Origin: Pseudomonas songnenensis | Lineage (GTDB): Bacteria; Pseudomonadota; Gammaproteobacteria; Pseudomonadales; Pseudomonadaceae | DNA length: 64,000 bases | Direction: 5' to 3' | Assembly: GCF_003696315.1 (NCBI RefSeq) | Contig: NZ_RFFN01000005.1 | Span: 248,001-312,000 of the forward strand | Shown here: in pieces, positions 47,488 through 59,343 of the stretch | Numbering within the stretch: position 1 is the first letter of the stretch | How the letters are laid out: every line of letters starts with the position of its first letter | Program-made: the position numbers and the translations under genes | Notes under the pieces: model-generated | What the model was told of the DNA's origin: nothing | Database searches by the model: none | The model's input: only the letters and a program-made list of their open reading frames with translations

Positions 47488-48429
47488 ATGCGCGTATTAC
47501 CGCTGTATGTGGTGATTGGGGGCTGGCTATCGATGCCGGCCCTTGCTGCTGATGCTGAATCCTGGATGGGCCGCCTCGCAATGGCGGAGCAGAAGCAGAG
47601 TTATGAGGGTACGTTCGTTTACGAACGCAACGGTAGCTTTTCCAGCCATGCTGTGTGGCAGCAGGTCGAGGCAGGTCGCGTGCAGGAGCGGTTGCTGCAG
47701 CTTGACGGTGCGCCTGCTGAAGTCGTGCTGGTTGATGGGCAAATGCAATGCGCAACCGATGAACTGGCTGCTCAAGTGCGTGAAGCCCAGGCATGGCACG
47801 GGCAGCGTCTCGATCCGAAAGCGCTCTCCGAATGGTACGAGTTTCGCCAGATTGGCGATTCACGAGTCGCGGGTCGCCCAGCTGTCGCGCTCGCTGTCGT
47901 TCCGCGAGACCAGCATCGTTACGGGTTCGAGCTGCACCTTGATCGCGACACCGCCTTGCCGCTCAAGTCGCTGATGCTCAATGAAAAGGGGCAATTGCTC
48001 GAACGCTTCCAGTTCACGCATTTCTCCACTGACATCGATAAGCAGCAGCTGACCGCTAGTTCCGGCTGCAAGACTGTTTCCATCAGCAAGCGAGAGGCCA
48101 ATCTGTCTTCCGGGTGGAGATCCGATTGGTTGCCCGCAGGGTTCAAGCTGCTGGACGCCAACCAGCGACCAAGCCCTGCATCTTCTGAGACTGTGTCATG
48201 GCTTTCTTATGGCGATGGTCTGGCGAAGTTCTCCGTATTTATGGAGCCTCTGCGGGGTGCGTTGGTTGAAGATGCGCGTAGCCAGATGGGGCCGACGGTC
48301 GCCGTCTCCAAACGTATCAGCACTGCCGATGGCGATGTGATGGTCACGGTGGTCGGTGAAATACCGCTCGGCACGGCTGAGCGAGTAGCACTCTCCATGC
48401 GGACCGGTGCAGAACAGGCGCAGCGATGA
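47488..48429 (+). CDS. mucB: Periplasmic regulator MucB (RseB family)
   Basis: A 313-residue RseB-like protein with signal peptide ending WLSMPALAADA. The N-terminal LolA-like lipid-sensing domain begins MGRLAMAEQKQSYEGTFVY and the smaller C-terminal domain has AGFKLLDANQRP. It shields MucA from AlgW cleavage. It overlaps mucC by four bases. Confidence 0.97.
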   Translation: MRVLPLYVVIGGWLSMPALAADAESWMGRLAMAEQKQSYEGTFVYERNGSFSSHAVWQQVEAGRVQERLLQLDGAPAEVVLVDGQMQCATDELAAQVREAQAWHGQRLDPKALSEWYEFRQIGDSRVAGRPAVALAVVPRDQHRYGFELHLDRDTALPLKSLMLNEKGQLLERFQFTHFSTDIDKQQLTASSGCKTVSISKREANLSSGWRSDWLPAGFKLLDANQRPSPASSETVSWLSYGDGLAKFSVFMEPLRGALVEDARSQMGPTVAVSKRISTADGDVMVTVVGEIPLGTAERVALSMRTGAEQAQR

Positions 48430-48878
48430 TCGAAGAGCCGGGGCGGGTGGTTGCGCTGGATCGTGGCGCGGTTTGGGTCGAGACGCGGCGTAAAAGCACC
48501 TGTTCCGGTTGCTCGGCCAAAAGCGGTTGCGGCCAAGGGCTGATGGATAGCCTCGGTGTCCGCGAGCGCCGAGGTTTGATTCGAGCGCTGAGCGACCTTC
48601 ACCTGCAGGTCGGTGACGCTGTGATTGTTGGCATTCGCGAGGATGTATTGCTGCGCGGTGCTGTCCTTGTCTATCTTCTGCCCTTGATCATGCTGATGGC
48701 TGCGGCCGCGACTGCGGCCCAGTTTTCGGCGCGTGAGCCTGTCGTCATTCTGGCCGGGCTCGGAGGATTCTGCATATCCTGGCTTTTCGTGCGCATGCGG
48801 AGCCGGCATACAGCAGGCGATCCGAAGCTGCAGGCAGTGGTTCTACGCGCCATGCTCGCGGGGCCAGCGAGTCCCTGA
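48426..48878 (+). CDS. mucC: MucC (RseC family)
   Basis: A 150-residue inner-membrane protein with an N-terminal cysteine group (CSGCSAKSGCG) and two membrane segments (LLRGAVLVYLLPLIMLMAAA; PVVILAGLGGFCISWLFV). Homologues are linked to SoxR reduction and to modulation of sigma-E; the exact role is unclear. It overlaps mucB, so the two are translationally coupled. Confidence 0.93.
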   Translation: MIEEPGRVVALDRGAVWVETRRKSTCSGCSAKSGCGQGLMDSLGVRERRGLIRALSDLHLQVGDAVIVGIREDVLLRGAVLVYLLPLIMLMAAAATAAQFSAREPVVILAGLGGFCISWLFVRMRSRHTAGDPKLQAVVLRAMLAGPASP

Positions 48879-48912
48879 GCTTCTTGTTTTGTAAGTGGGG
48901 AGACTTGTAGTC

Positions 48913-50328
48913 ATGTTCAATCGAAACGGCTGCTTCGCTTTCGTGGCGGGGCTGGCATTGCTGGGGCAGGCCGCGCTGGCGCAGGCGAATTTGCCTGACT
49001 TCACGCCGCTGGTGGAAAGTGCCTCGCCGGCAGTAGTCAATATCAGCACCAAGCAAAAGGTCCCGGCGCGGGGCGCAACGGCCCAGATTCCAGAGCTGGA
49101 AGGTCTGCCGCCAATCTTTCGCGAATTCTTCGAGCACAGCATCCCGCAGATGCCAGGCGCGCCTGGCCGCGGGCAGCAGCGTGAGGCGCAATCCCTGGGC
49201 TCGGGTTTCATCATTTCTGACGACGGCTACGTGTTGACCAACAATCATGTGGTCGCTGGCGCCGACGAGATCATCGTGCGCCTGCCAGATCGCAGCGAGC
49301 TCGAGGCAAAGTTGATAGGTGCTGATCCGCGCTCCGACGTGGCGGTACTTAAAGTCGAGGGCAAGGGGCTGCCGACCGTTAAGATCGGGCGCTCCGACGA
49401 GCTGAAGGCAGGCGAGTGGGTACTCGCCATAGGCTCGCCGTTTGGTTTCGATCACACCGTGACAGCCGGTATCGTCAGTGCCACTGGCCGTAGCCTGCCC
49501 AATGAAAGCTATGTTCCATTCATTCAGACGGACGTTGCGATCAATCCCGGTAATTCGGGGGGGCCGCTGTTCAATCTGAAGGGCGAAGTGGTTGGTATCA
49601 ATTCGCAGATCTTCACCCGCTCAGGCGGCTTCATGGGCCTGTCCTTCGCCATTCCGATCGATGTGGCGATGGATGTGGCCAACCAGTTGCGCACGGACGG
49701 CAAGGTCAACCGAGGCTGGCTTGGCGTGGTGATACAGGAAGTGAACAAGGATCTGGCCGAGTCCTTCGGGCTCGAGCGACCGGCGGGTGCTCTGGTTGCG
49801 CAGGTCATGGATGGTGGGCCGGCCGCGCGCAGTGGGCTGCGCGTCGGTGATGTGATCCTCAGCCTCAACGGCAAGCCGATCGTCATGTCCGCAGACCTGC
49901 CGCATCTGGTTGGCGCGCTCAAGCCGGGCAGCAAAGCGCGAATGGAAGTCGTGCGTGACGGTGATCGCAAGATGCTGGATGTCAGTATCGGTGCCATGCC
50001 GGAAGAGGGTGAGCCGGTTGCGGCATCGGGTGGCGGCCAGGAGCGTAGCGACAATCGCCTGGGCGTCAAGGTGACCGAGTTGACTGAGGAGCAGAAGAAA
50101 AGCCTCGATCTGCCCGGCGGCGTAGTGATCACCGAGATCCTTAATGGACCGGCGGCGATGATTGGTCTGCGTCCCGGCGATGTGATCACCCACCTCAACA
50201 ATCAGGCGATCAACTCCGCAGCGACCTTCGGCCGGGTGGCCGAGCAACTGCCGAAGAACCGCTCGGTTTCGATGCGCGTTCTGCGGCAGGGGCGTGCCAG
50301 TTTCATCACCTTCAAGCTGGCCGAATAA
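48913..50328 (+). CDS. mucD: Periplasmic serine protease MucD (DegP/HtrA family)
   Basis: A 471-residue HtrA protease with signal peptide (FVAGLALLGQAALAQA). The triad is His112 (LTNNHVVAGAD), Asp142 (RSDVAVLKVE) and Ser215 (NPGNSGGPLFN), followed by two PDZ domains. It removes misfolded envelope proteins and lowers AlgU activity. I chose the ATG at 48913, with ggggag 10 bases upstream, over the GTG at 48895. An intrinsic terminator follows. Confidence 0.97.
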   Translation: MFNRNGCFAFVAGLALLGQAALAQANLPDFTPLVESASPAVVNISTKQKVPARGATAQIPELEGLPPIFREFFEHSIPQMPGAPGRGQQREAQSLGSGFIISDDGYVLTNNHVVAGADEIIVRLPDRSELEAKLIGADPRSDVAVLKVEGKGLPTVKIGRSDELKAGEWVLAIGSPFGFDHTVTAGIVSATGRSLPNESYVPFIQTDVAINPGNSGGPLFNLKGEVVGINSQIFTRSGGFMGLSFAIPIDVAMDVANQLRTDGKVNRGWLGVVIQEVNKDLAESFGLERPAGALVAQVMDGGPAARSGLRVGDVILSLNGKPIVMSADLPHLVGALKPGSKARMEVVRDGDRKMLDVSIGAMPEEGEPVAASGGGQERSDNRLGVKVTELTEEQKKSLDLPGGVVITEILNGPAAMIGLRPGDVITHLNNQAINSAATFGRVAEQLPKNRSVSMRVLRQGRASFITFKLAE

Positions 50329-50345
50329 GATCGGTGAAGGAAAAC

Positions 50346-50377
50346 AAAAGGGCGGTCCTCGAACCGCCCTTTGTTGT
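50346..50377 (+). terminator. Intrinsic terminator of the algU-mucD operon
   Basis: Stem aaagggcggt / accgcccttt (10 bp, 6-base loop) followed by ttgtt, 18 bases after the mucD stop. Confidence 0.88.
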
Positions 50378-50518
50378 TTCTGGCGTACTTGAAACGAGCG
50401 TCAGCACTGTCGGTCGGCGCACGGATGGCTTGTGCGTGGCACTGCCGGGGCTGATCAGTTACACTTCGCGGCTATTTTCGGCGGGCAATCGGTCCGCGTC
50501 TTTTCCGAGTGTTGAGCT

Positions 50519-52318
<1,800 letters not shown>

Positions 52319-52319
52319 C

Positions 52320-53174
52320 ATGTCGATCAACTTCCCGTTGTTGCTGGTTATTGCGGTGGCCGTGTGTGGCCTGTTGGCGTTGAGCGATTTGTTGTTCTTC
52401 GCACCTCGCCGCCGGGCTGCGATCGCCAACTATGAAGGGCGCACCGGGGAAATCGATCCATCGACGCTCGAAGCGTTGAACAAGGAACCGGTACTGATCG
52501 AGTACGGCAAATCGTTCTTCCCGGTACTGGCTATCGTGCTGGTGCTGCGTTCGTTTCTTGTCGAACCTTTCCAGATTCCGTCCGGTTCGATGATCCCGAC
52601 GTTGGAAGTTGGCGATTTCATCCTGGTGAACAAATTCGCCTACGGTATTCGCCTGCCGGTGGCGGATACCAAGGTCATCGAGGTCAGTGATCCGAAACGC
52701 GGCGACGTCATGGTGTTCCGCTATCCCAACGAACCGAGCATCAACTACATCAAGCGGGTTGTCGGCGTGCCTGGCGACGTTGTGCGCTACAGCAGTGATC
52801 GCCGTCTGTTCGTCAACGACCAGCCGGTCGCCGAGACCCTGGTCGGCGAAGAGCCGGGTAGCCTCGGCAGCGCCGTCCTGTATCGCGAGAGGCTGGGTGA
52901 GGTCGAGCACCTGATTCGCAAGGAAATGGGGCGTTACCGCATCGAGCCGAGCCGGCAATGGACCGTTCCGGCCGAGCATTACTTCATGATGGGCGACAAC
53001 CGCGATAATTCGAACGACAGCCGTTATTGGCAGGACGAGTCGATTCCCGCCGAGCTCGCCGGCATGGTCCCGGATCGCAATATCGTCGGCAAGGCTTTTG
53101 CGGTCTGGATGAGCTGGCCTGATCCAAAGCTCAGCAACCTGCCGAATTTCTCCCGCGTGGGCCTGATTCACTGA
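52320..53174 (+). CDS. lepB: Signal peptidase I
   Basis: A 284-residue membrane protease with two N-terminal membrane segments (about residues 5-27 and 64-80). The catalytic Ser90 lies in PSGSMIPTLEVGDF and Lys145 in YIKRVVGVPGD; the last conserved box is MGDNRDNSNDSR. It cuts signal peptides in the periplasm. It starts one base after the lepA stop. Confidence 0.98.
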   Translation: MSINFPLLLVIAVAVCGLLALSDLLFFAPRRRAAIANYEGRTGEIDPSTLEALNKEPVLIEYGKSFFPVLAIVLVLRSFLVEPFQIPSGSMIPTLEVGDFILVNKFAYGIRLPVADTKVIEVSDPKRGDVMVFRYPNEPSINYIKRVVGVPGDVVRYSSDRRLFVNDQPVAETLVGEEPGSLGSAVLYRERLGEVEHLIRKEMGRYRIEPSRQWTVPAEHYFMMGDNRDNSNDSRYWQDESIPAELAGMVPDRNIVGKAFAVWMSWPDPKLSNLPNFSRVGLIH

Positions 53175-53265
53175 AGCTGTGAATTGGGGCCCTCGCTGGG
53201 CGAGCCGGGCTCGCTATATTTGTCCTGCCCCGATCGGTGGGTATCGCAACGACATAGAGGTCGAC

Positions 53266-53643
53266 ATGAGTTTTGCGCGTTCGCAAAAAGGGCTGTCCAT
53301 GCTGAGCTGGATCATGGTCCTGGCGGTTGTGGCGTTTGTGGCCAGCACCGGGTTCAAGATGTTCCCGCATTATTTTGACTACATGTCCATGGACAAGATC
53401 ATCCAGTCCGTGGAAACCGACGAAGCGCTTGAGATTCGCAGCGTTGGGGAGTTCTATAGTCATGTCAGCAAGGGGATGCAGGTCAACGGCATCCAGAACA
53501 TTGATCTCAGGGATGCACTGAAGGTCGAGATCCAGAACAACGAGTTCAGGGCGCACCTGAAATACGAAAAACGCGAGCCGCTGATCCGCAATCTCGATCT
53601 GGTGGCGAACTTCGACAAAGAATATCGCCTAAGGATGCCGTGA
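53266..53643 (+). CDS. DUF4845 small membrane protein
   Basis: A 125-residue protein with one membrane helix ([22 protein letters not shown]) and a periplasmic domain of the DUF4845 type ([20 protein letters not shown]). It sits between lepB and rnc in many gammaproteobacteria; function is unknown. The start ATG at 53266 has an agagg site. Its stop overlaps the rnc GTG by four bases. Confidence 0.88.
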   Translation: MSFARSQKGLSMLSWIMVLAVVAFVASTGFKMFPHYFDYMSMDKIIQSVETDEALEIRSVGEFYSHVSKGMQVNGIQNIDLRDALKVEIQNNEFRAHLKYEKREPLIRNLDLVANFDKEYRLRMP

Positions 53644-54329
53644 GCACTTCGTTAGCCCGTCTCGAGCGCAGGCTCGGTTATCAATTCAAGGACCAGGAGC
53701 TGATGCTCCTGGCTCTGACCCATCGTAGCTACGCCGGACGCAACAACGAGCGTCTGGAGTTCCTTGGCGACGCCATCCTCAACTTCGTCGCCGGCGAGGC
53801 TCTGTTCAATCACTTCCCGCAGGCCCGTGAAGGGCAGCTGTCGCGGCTGCGCGCGCGGCTGGTCAAGGGTGAGACGCTTGCAGTGCTGGCGCGTGGTTTC
53901 GAGCTTGGCGAATACCTGCGCCTGGGCTCCGGTGAACTCAAGAGCGGTGGCTACCGTCGCGAATCGATTCTGGCCGACACGCTCGAGGCACTGATCGGGG
54001 CCATCTACCTTGACGCCGGGATGGACGTGGCTCGCGAGCGGGTCGTTGCCTGGCTGGCTAACGAGCTGCAGGGGCTGACCCTGGTCGATACCAACAAGGA
54101 TCCGAAGACACGACTGCAGGAATTTCTGCAGTCGCGTGCCTGCGAGCTGCCGCGTTACGAGGTGGTGGACATCCAGGGCGAACCGCATTGCCGCACCTTC
54201 TTCGTCGAGTGTCAGGTGGCTTTGCTGAACGAAAAAACGCATGGGCAGGGCGCCAGTCGCCGCATTGCCGAACAGGTTGCCGCGGCAGCCGCACTGATCG
54301 CCCTCGGCGTGGAGAACGGACATGACTGA
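53640..54329 (+). CDS. rnc: Ribonuclease III
   Basis: A 229-residue dsRNA endonuclease that cuts rRNA precursors and mRNAs. The signature [21 protein letters not shown] and the second metal site [15 protein letters not shown] are intact; the C-terminal dsRNA-binding domain starts near [14 protein letters not shown] start overlapping the DUF4845 stop; its own end overlaps era by eight bases. Confidence 0.98.
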   Translation: MSTSLARLERRLGYQFKDQELMLLALTHRSYAGRNNERLEFLGDAILNFVAGEALFNHFPQAREGQLSRLRARLVKGETLAVLARGFELGEYLRLGSGELKSGGYRRESILADTLEALIGAIYLDAGMDVARERVVAWLANELQGLTLVDTNKDPKTRLQEFLQSRACELPRYEVVDIQGEPHCRTFFVECQVALLNEKTHGQGASRRIAEQVAAAAALIALGVENGHD

Positions 54330-55233
54330 CGAACAGCTACAACCCGAAGACGTCAGCCGTTGCGGTTATGTCGCGATCGTCGGCCGGCCGAACGTCGGCA
54401 AGTCGACGCTGCTCAACCATATCCTCGGGCAGAAGCTTGCGATCACCTCGCGCAAACCGCAAACCACCCGCCACAACATGCTCGGCATCAAGACCGAAGG
54501 CAGTGTGCAGGCGGTTTATGTCGATACGCCAGGGCTGCACAAGAACGGTGAAACCGCGCTGAACCGTTATATGAACCGCACGGCGGCATCGGCGTTGAAG
54601 GACGTAGACGTGGTCATCTTCGTTGTCGACCGCACCCGCTGGACCGATGAAGACCAGGCCGTGCTGGAGCGCGTGCAATACGTTACCGGGCCGCTGATCG
54701 TCGCCGTCAACAAGACCGACCGTGTCGAAGACAAGGCGGAGTTGCTGCCGCACCTGCGCTGGCTCGCCGAACAACTGCCGAATGCCGAGATCGTGCCGAT
54801 ATCGGCGCAGCATGGACAGAATCTCGAAACGCTGGAAAAGCTGGTCGCCGACCGTTTGCCCGAGAGCGAACATTTCTTCCCGGAAGACCAGATCACCGAC
54901 CGCAGCAGCCGCTTCCTCGCCGCCGAGCTGGTGCGCGAGAAGATCATGCGTCAGCTTGGCGCCGAGGTGCCTTACCAGATCACCGTGGAGATCGAGGACT
55001 TCAAGCAGGAAGGCCGCGTGCTGCACATCCACGCGCTGATTCTGGTCGAGCGTGACGGGCAGAAGAAGATCATCATTGGTGACAAGGGCGAGCGCATCAA
55101 ACGCATCGGCCAGGAAGCGCGCAAGGACATGGAGGTGCTGTTCGACTCCAAGGTCATGCTCCACCTGTGGGTCAAGGTGAAGGGCGGCTGGTCCGACGAC
55201 GAGCGTGCGCTGCATTCGCTGGGCTACCAGTAA
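54322..55233 (+). CDS. era: GTPase Era
   Basis: A 303-residue GTPase for 16S rRNA maturation and 30S assembly. G motifs are [20 protein letters not shown] and NKTDRVED; the C-terminal KH domain contains [21 protein letters not shown]. Overlap with rnc by eight bases shows coupling. Confidence 0.98.
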   Translation: MTDEQLQPEDVSRCGYVAIVGRPNVGKSTLLNHILGQKLAITSRKPQTTRHNMLGIKTEGSVQAVYVDTPGLHKNGETALNRYMNRTAASALKDVDVVIFVVDRTRWTDEDQAVLERVQYVTGPLIVAVNKTDRVEDKAELLPHLRWLAEQLPNAEIVPISAQHGQNLETLEKLVADRLPESEHFFPEDQITDRSSRFLAAELVREKIMRQLGAEVPYQITVEIEDFKQEGRVLHIHALILVERDGQKKIIIGDKGERIKRIGQEARKDMEVLFDSKVMLHLWVKVKGGWSDDERALHSLGYQ

Positions 55234-55281
55234 GCGCCGAACGGCAATCACCCGTGCGCATCGCGCACCTTCTGGCCTGAC

Positions 55282-55971
55282 ATGCACCAGCCTGCTTTCG
55301 TTCTGCACAGTCGCCCCTACAAGGAAAGCAGCGCGCTGGTCGACCTGTTCACGCCACAGGGTCGGCTGCGTGCGGTCATGCGTGCGGCGCGAGGCAAGGC
55401 CGGTAGCTTGATCCGTCCGTTCGTGACCCTCGAAGTGGAGTTGCGCGGCAAATCGGAGCTGAAGACGGTTGCTCGTCTCGAAAGTGCTGGGCCATCGCAC
55501 TGGCTCGATGGTCAGGCGTTGTTCAGCGGCATGTACCTCAACGAGCTGCTGATACGCCTGCTGCCCATGGAAGACGCACACCCCGCACTGTTCGAGCATT
55601 ACGTCGCCACCCTGCCAGCCCTGGCCGCACACCGCCCCCTCGAGCCGCTGCTGCGTTCCTTCGAATGGCGGCTGCTTGACGAGTTGGGCTATGGTTTTGC
55701 CCTTGATGTGGATATTGCCGGGGAGCCGATCGACCCGCGACGGCAGTACCGCCTGCTGCCCGATGCCGGCCTGGAAGTGGTCGCCGGGTTTCAGCCGGGG
55801 CTGTTCAATGGCGCTGAACTCCTCGCTATGGCCGAGGCCGACTGGCAGGTTCCCGGCGCGCTCGCGGCGGCCAAGCGGCTGATGCGCCAAGCCCTCGCAC
55901 CTCATCTGGGCGGTCGACCGCTGGTCAGCCGCGAACTGTTCATGAATCTGAAGGAGGCCCCGCGTGACTGA
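55282..55971 (+). CDS. recO: DNA repair protein RecO
   Basis: A 229-residue RecO with an N-terminal OB fold ([24 protein letters not shown] and [13 protein letters not shown]) and a helical C-terminal part ([16 protein letters not shown]). It loads RecA with RecR. The four zinc cysteines of some RecO proteins are absent, as usual in this group. It overlaps pdxJ by eight bases. Confidence 0.95.
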   Translation: MHQPAFVLHSRPYKESSALVDLFTPQGRLRAVMRAARGKAGSLIRPFVTLEVELRGKSELKTVARLESAGPSHWLDGQALFSGMYLNELLIRLLPMEDAHPALFEHYVATLPALAAHRPLEPLLRSFEWRLLDELGYGFALDVDIAGEPIDPRRQYRLLPDAGLEVVAGFQPGLFNGAELLAMAEADWQVPGALAAAKRLMRQALAPHLGGRPLVSRELFMNLKEAPRD

Positions 55972-56710
55972 AGCCAATCGAATCCTGCTCGGCGTCAACG
56001 TCGACCATGTCGCCACCCTGCGTCAGGCTCGCGGTACCCGCTATCCGGACCCGGTCAAGGCCGCGCTGGACGCTGAAGAAGCCGGCGCGGACGGCATCAC
56101 CGTGCACCTGCGTGAAGATCGCCGGCATGTCCAGGAACGCGATGTGCTGATGATGAAGGACGCGCTGCAGACACGAATGAACTTCGAAATGGGCGTCACC
56201 GAGGCGATGCTGGCCTTTGCCGAGCAGCTGCGCCCGGAGCACGTCTGCCTGGTTCCGGAAACCCGCCAGGAACTGACTACCGAGGGCGGGCTGGATGTTG
56301 CCGGCCAGGAGGTGCGCATTCGCGAGGCGGTGGAGCGCTTGCGTGCCTGTGGCGCGGAAGTGTCGCTGTTCATCGATGCCGATCCGCGGCAGATCGAGGC
56401 GGCGGCGCGGGTCGGTGCGCCGGCCATCGAACTGCACACCGGCCGCTATGCCGATGCACACAGCGTGGCGGAGCGTGCCTGCGAGCTGGCGCGCATTCGC
56501 GATGGCGTCGAAGCCGGGCTAAGCCACGGGCTGATCGTCAATGCCGGGCATGGCCTGCATTACCACAATGCCGAGGCCATTGCCGCCATTCGTGGCGTAA
56601 ATGAACTGAACATTGGCCACGCCATCGTCGCCCATGCGCTGTTCGTTGGCTTCAAGCAGGCGGTCAAGGAAATGAAGCACCTGATCCTGAGCGCGGCGGC
56701 ACGGGGCTGA
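55964..56710 (+). CDS. pdxJ: Pyridoxine 5'-phosphate synthase
   Basis: A 248-residue TIM-barrel enzyme forming pyridoxine phosphate from DXP and aminoacetone phosphate. Conserved [37 protein letters not shown] and [15 protein letters not shown] support the call. GTG start inside the end of recO. Last gene of the lepA run. Confidence 0.97.
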   Translation: MTEANRILLGVNVDHVATLRQARGTRYPDPVKAALDAEEAGADGITVHLREDRRHVQERDVLMMKDALQTRMNFEMGVTEAMLAFAEQLRPEHVCLVPETRQELTTEGGLDVAGQEVRIREAVERLRACGAEVSLFIDADPRQIEAAARVGAPAIELHTGRYADAHSVAERACELARIRDGVEAGLSHGLIVNAGHGLHYHNAEAIAAIRGVNELNIGHAIVAHALFVGFKQAVKEMKHLILSAAARG

Positions 56711-56808
56711 GCGAGCTAGGGTACTTGAGGTACGGTGACGTCCCCGGAGCCGCTGCGTAGACAGCGTGATTCGCGGGCAAGCTGCTCCTCAGCGAATACG
56801 GCGAGGCC

Positions 56809-57015
56809 TCAGCGGCGGAACAGGTTGATCAGTACGGTCAGCACAACGCTCAGAATCACCATTGAGGTGATCGGAATGAATACCCGGCTGCGCTCGGACT
56901 CGATGCGAATGTCGCCGGGCAACCGGCCGAACCAGTTCAGCAACCAGGGAAAGTAGTGCCAGGCAACGCCAAGCAGAAGTAGGGCCGCGCCTGCGATGAT
57001 CATCCAGCGTGCCAT
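56809..57015 (-). CDS. DUF2905 membrane protein
   Basis: A 68-residue protein with two membrane helices (MIIAGAALLLLGVAWHYFP and IPITSMVILSVVLTVLINL) around the DUF2905 block FGRLPGDIRIESERSRVF. Function is not known. Its start lies 16 bases inside the end of the LysR gene, so the two are probably co-transcribed. Confidence 0.88.
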   Translation of the reverse strand: MARWMIIAGAALLLLGVAWHYFPWLLNWFGRLPGDIRIESERSRVFIPITSMVILSVVLTVLINLFRR

Positions 57016-57956
57016 TTCATTTCCTCGCTTGGCTCGGCCCGACGGCCGCTGCGCGGGTTTCGATATTCGACGAAGGCGGCGATCACCTGTTCTGCCAGGA
57101 TGTCGACCGCTTCGCTCCGATTGCTGCCACGCAGCAAGTTGATTCGATAGTCACCCAGCGGCGGTAGTCCGTACTGCCCATCCAGGCGTTGCAGGGGAGG
57201 GCGGAGCAGGCTCGCGGGGTAGGGCGCGATGGCGAGATCGGCGATCATCGCCGCTTCCTGGCCGGAGGTCTGCTCGCTCGAATAGGCGATACGGTAGTGG
57301 CGGCCGATCCGATCGAGCGCATCCAGCGCCTGCCGACGCCAGGCGCAGTCGGGGCTGGCCAGCGCCAGTGGAAGCGGTGAGTGCAGCGCCGCAATGCCAC
57401 CGCTGCGTCCGGCCCACACCAGTGGTTCGCTATGCACCGGCTCGCCCCGCGAATCATCCTGGCCGAGGTTGCCGATGGTGACCAAGGCCAGGTCCAGTTC
57501 GCCGGTGTCGATGCGTTCGATCATGTCGATGCTGCGGGCTACCGAGACGTCCACCTCGACGCCAGGATGACTGCGCGCGAATAGGGCCAGCAGACCGGGC
57601 AGGATACGCGTACCGACATCCGCCGGGGTGCCGAAGCGTACCCGCCCCTGCAGCGTCGGCTGCCGGAACTGGGCGACCGCTTCTTCGTTGAGCTTGAGCA
57701 GGCGCCGCGCATAGCCGAGCAGCGTCTCGCCGGCCGGTGTCAGGCGTACCTGCCTGGCTTCGCGTACGAACAAAGAGTGCCCGAGGGTTTCTTCAAGACG
57801 TTTGATCTGCATGCTGGCGGCGGAAGTGCTGCGATAGATCTGTCCGGCGGCACGGGTGAAGCTGCCGCTTTCCGCGATCGCGACGAAGGTGCGCAGTACA
57901 TCGCTTTCCAGCAGCGGCGTAGCGGTGGCAGGCGTTTGCTCGAGTGGCTCTGTCAT
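57000..57956 (-). CDS. LysR-type transcriptional regulator (LrhA/HexA-like)
   Basis: A 318-residue LysR regulator. The helix-turn-helix is near the N-terminus (LRTFVAIAESGSFTRAAGQIYRSTSAASMQIKRLE in outline, about residues 20-54), followed by an effector domain. The sequence resembles the LrhA/HexA group, often tied to motility or surface properties. It is divergent from the small DUF1127-like gene, with a dyad between them, so self-control or control of the neighbour is likely. Confidence 0.88.
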   Translation of the reverse strand: MTEPLEQTPATATPLLESDVLRTFVAIAESGSFTRAAGQIYRSTSAASMQIKRLEETLGHSLFVREARQVRLTPAGETLLGYARRLLKLNEEAVAQFRQPTLQGRVRFGTPADVGTRILPGLLALFARSHPGVEVDVSVARSIDMIERIDTGELDLALVTIGNLGQDDSRGEPVHSEPLVWAGRSGGIAALHSPLPLALASPDCAWRRQALDALDRIGRHYRIAYSSEQTSGQEAAMIADLAIAPYPASLLRPPLQRLDGQYGLPPLGDYRINLLRGSNRSEAVDILAEQVIAAFVEYRNPRSGRRAEPSEEMKWHAG

Positions 57957-57966
57957 GTGTCCATGC

Positions 57967-57981
57967 TTCAGTTTTTCTGAA
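57967..57981. promoter_or_regulatory. LysR-type box between the LysR gene and the DUF1127-like gene
   Basis: TTCAG-N5-CTGAA is a perfect 15-base dyad and fits the T-N11-A rule. A second, shorter dyad CGTT-N6-AACG lies at 58001-58014. Both lie between two divergent genes. Confidence 0.5.
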
Positions 57982-58092
57982 CGAAGAGTTTCATATTAGT
58001 CGTTTGTTTGAACGATCAACTCCCGCTCATCCTGTCGGCAACCGGTGGCGCCACAACCAGTGAGCTGTCACCCGAGCGAAGCGGAGGTGAGC

Positions 58093-58368
58093 ATGATGGT
58101 CGAACAACGCAAGAACGCCGCTCGGCAACAGGCCGAACCCCAGGTGCCGGACTTCTATATGCCAGCCATGTGGCCACTGGATCTGCAGCGCAGCGTGCAC
58201 GATTGGTTCTGCGCCTGGCGGCAACGGCGGCTGTATCGGCAATTGCTGCTACTGGATGATCGCGAGCTGGCCGCGCGCGATCTGGATCGGCAACGCATCA
58301 GTGCGATGGCTGACGTGCCCTTGCAGCAACTCGTAGCGCAGCGCCGTGCATCGAGGCGCCGACGCTGA
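58093..58368 (+). CDS. Small DUF1127-like protein
   Basis: A 91-residue protein whose C-terminal half, WRQRRLYRQLLLLDDRELAA followed by RDLDRQRISAMADVPLQQL, resembles the DUF1127 pattern (short basic helix plus LxDRELxDIG-like segment). The start at 58093 follows ggaggtgag. Several DUF1127 proteins affect RNA turnover or motility in other bacteria; here the link is only by sequence pattern and LysR context. Confidence 0.65.
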   Translation: MMVEQRKNAARQQAEPQVPDFYMPAMWPLDLQRSVHDWFCAWRQRRLYRQLLLLDDRELAARDLDRQRISAMADVPLQQLVAQRRASRRRR

Positions 58369-58380
58369 GCGGTTAGCCGG

Positions 58381-59343
58381 CTAAGGCTTGCGGGCGAGGA
58401 GTACGGCGCGCATGGGCGCCGGCAGACCTTCGACGGTTTTGCCGTGGTCTTCTGGATCAAGGAAGTCGGGTAGTGACTGATAGCGCATCCACTCGGTGCT
58501 GCGCTGTTCCTCAATGCTGGTCACGCTGACGTCCACGCAGCGCACGTCGACGAAGCCAGCGCGGCGCAGCCAGCATTCCAGCGCTTTTACCGAGGGCAGG
58601 AACCAGACGTTGCGCATCTGTGCATAGCGGTCTTCCGGCACCAGTGCAGTGTTCTCGTCGCCTTCGACCACCAGCGTCTCCAGAACCAGCTCACCGCCGC
58701 GTACCAGACAATCCTTGAGGTCGAGCAGGTGGTCGACCGGTGAGCGGCGGTGATAGAGCACGCCCATGGAAAAGACCGTCTCGAAGCCTTCCAGCCTGGC
58801 CGGCAGCTCTTCCAGGGCGAAGGGCAGATGCCAGACCGGCAGCTCCTGCAGGTAGCGCTTCATTGCATGGAACTGGCAGAAGAACAGCCAGTTCGGGTCC
58901 ACCCCGACCACGCTGTCGGCGCCGGCGCCGAGCATGCGCCACATGTAGTAGCCGTTGCCGCAACCGACATCGAGGATGCGCTTGCCGACGAGATCCAGGT
59001 GCGGTGCAACGCGGTCCCATTTCCAGTCCGAACGCCATTCGGTATCGACGTGCACGCCGAACACATCGAATGGGCCCTTGCGCCATGGCGACAGGCCCAT
59101 CAAGGCCTCGCGGGTGGCTTCGCGCGTGGCCTCGTCACAGGTTGCGTCGAGGCGGAAGCCATCACGCAGCTCGACCTGCACGGGGGCCAGGGCTGGCAGC
59201 GCATCGACGGCACGCCGCCAGCGCGGCAGATCGCCATGACCGATGGCGAGTTTGGCGTCCAGTTGCTGTTGAACGTCGTTGGCCCAGGCGGCGAGAGGTG
59301 TGCCGGCCAGGCGCCAGGCGAGGGGAGTCAGGTCGAGATTCAT
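58381..59343 (-). CDS. cmoB: tRNA U34 carboxymethyltransferase CmoB
   Basis: A 320-residue SAM-like enzyme using carboxy-SAM to make cmo5U34. The Rossmann motif is [20 protein letters not shown] and other conserved parts are [20 protein letters not shown] and [16 protein letters not shown]. The start at 59343 overlaps the cmoA stop by four bases. Confidence 0.96.
   Translation of the reverse strand: MNLDLTPLAWRLAGTPLAAWANDVQQQLDAKLAIGHGDLPRWRRAVDALPALAPVQVELRDGFRLDATCDEATREATREALMGLSPWRKGPFDVFGVHVDTEWRSDWKWDRVAPHLDLVGKRILDVGCGNGYYMWRMLGAGADSVVGVDPNWLFFCQFHAMKRYLQELPVWHLPFALEELPARLEGFETVFSMGVLYHRRSPVDHLLDLKDCLVRGGELVLETLVVEGDENTALVPEDRYAQMRNVWFLPSVKALECWLRRAGFVDVRCVDVSVTSIEEQRSTEWMRYQSLPDFLDPEDHGKTVEGLPAPMRAVLLARKP

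Noticed and set aside
58373..58384. A 12-base palindrome TTAGCCGGCTAA over the cmoB stop.
   Set aside because: Short, with no second copy or context; can occur by chance where two genes converge.
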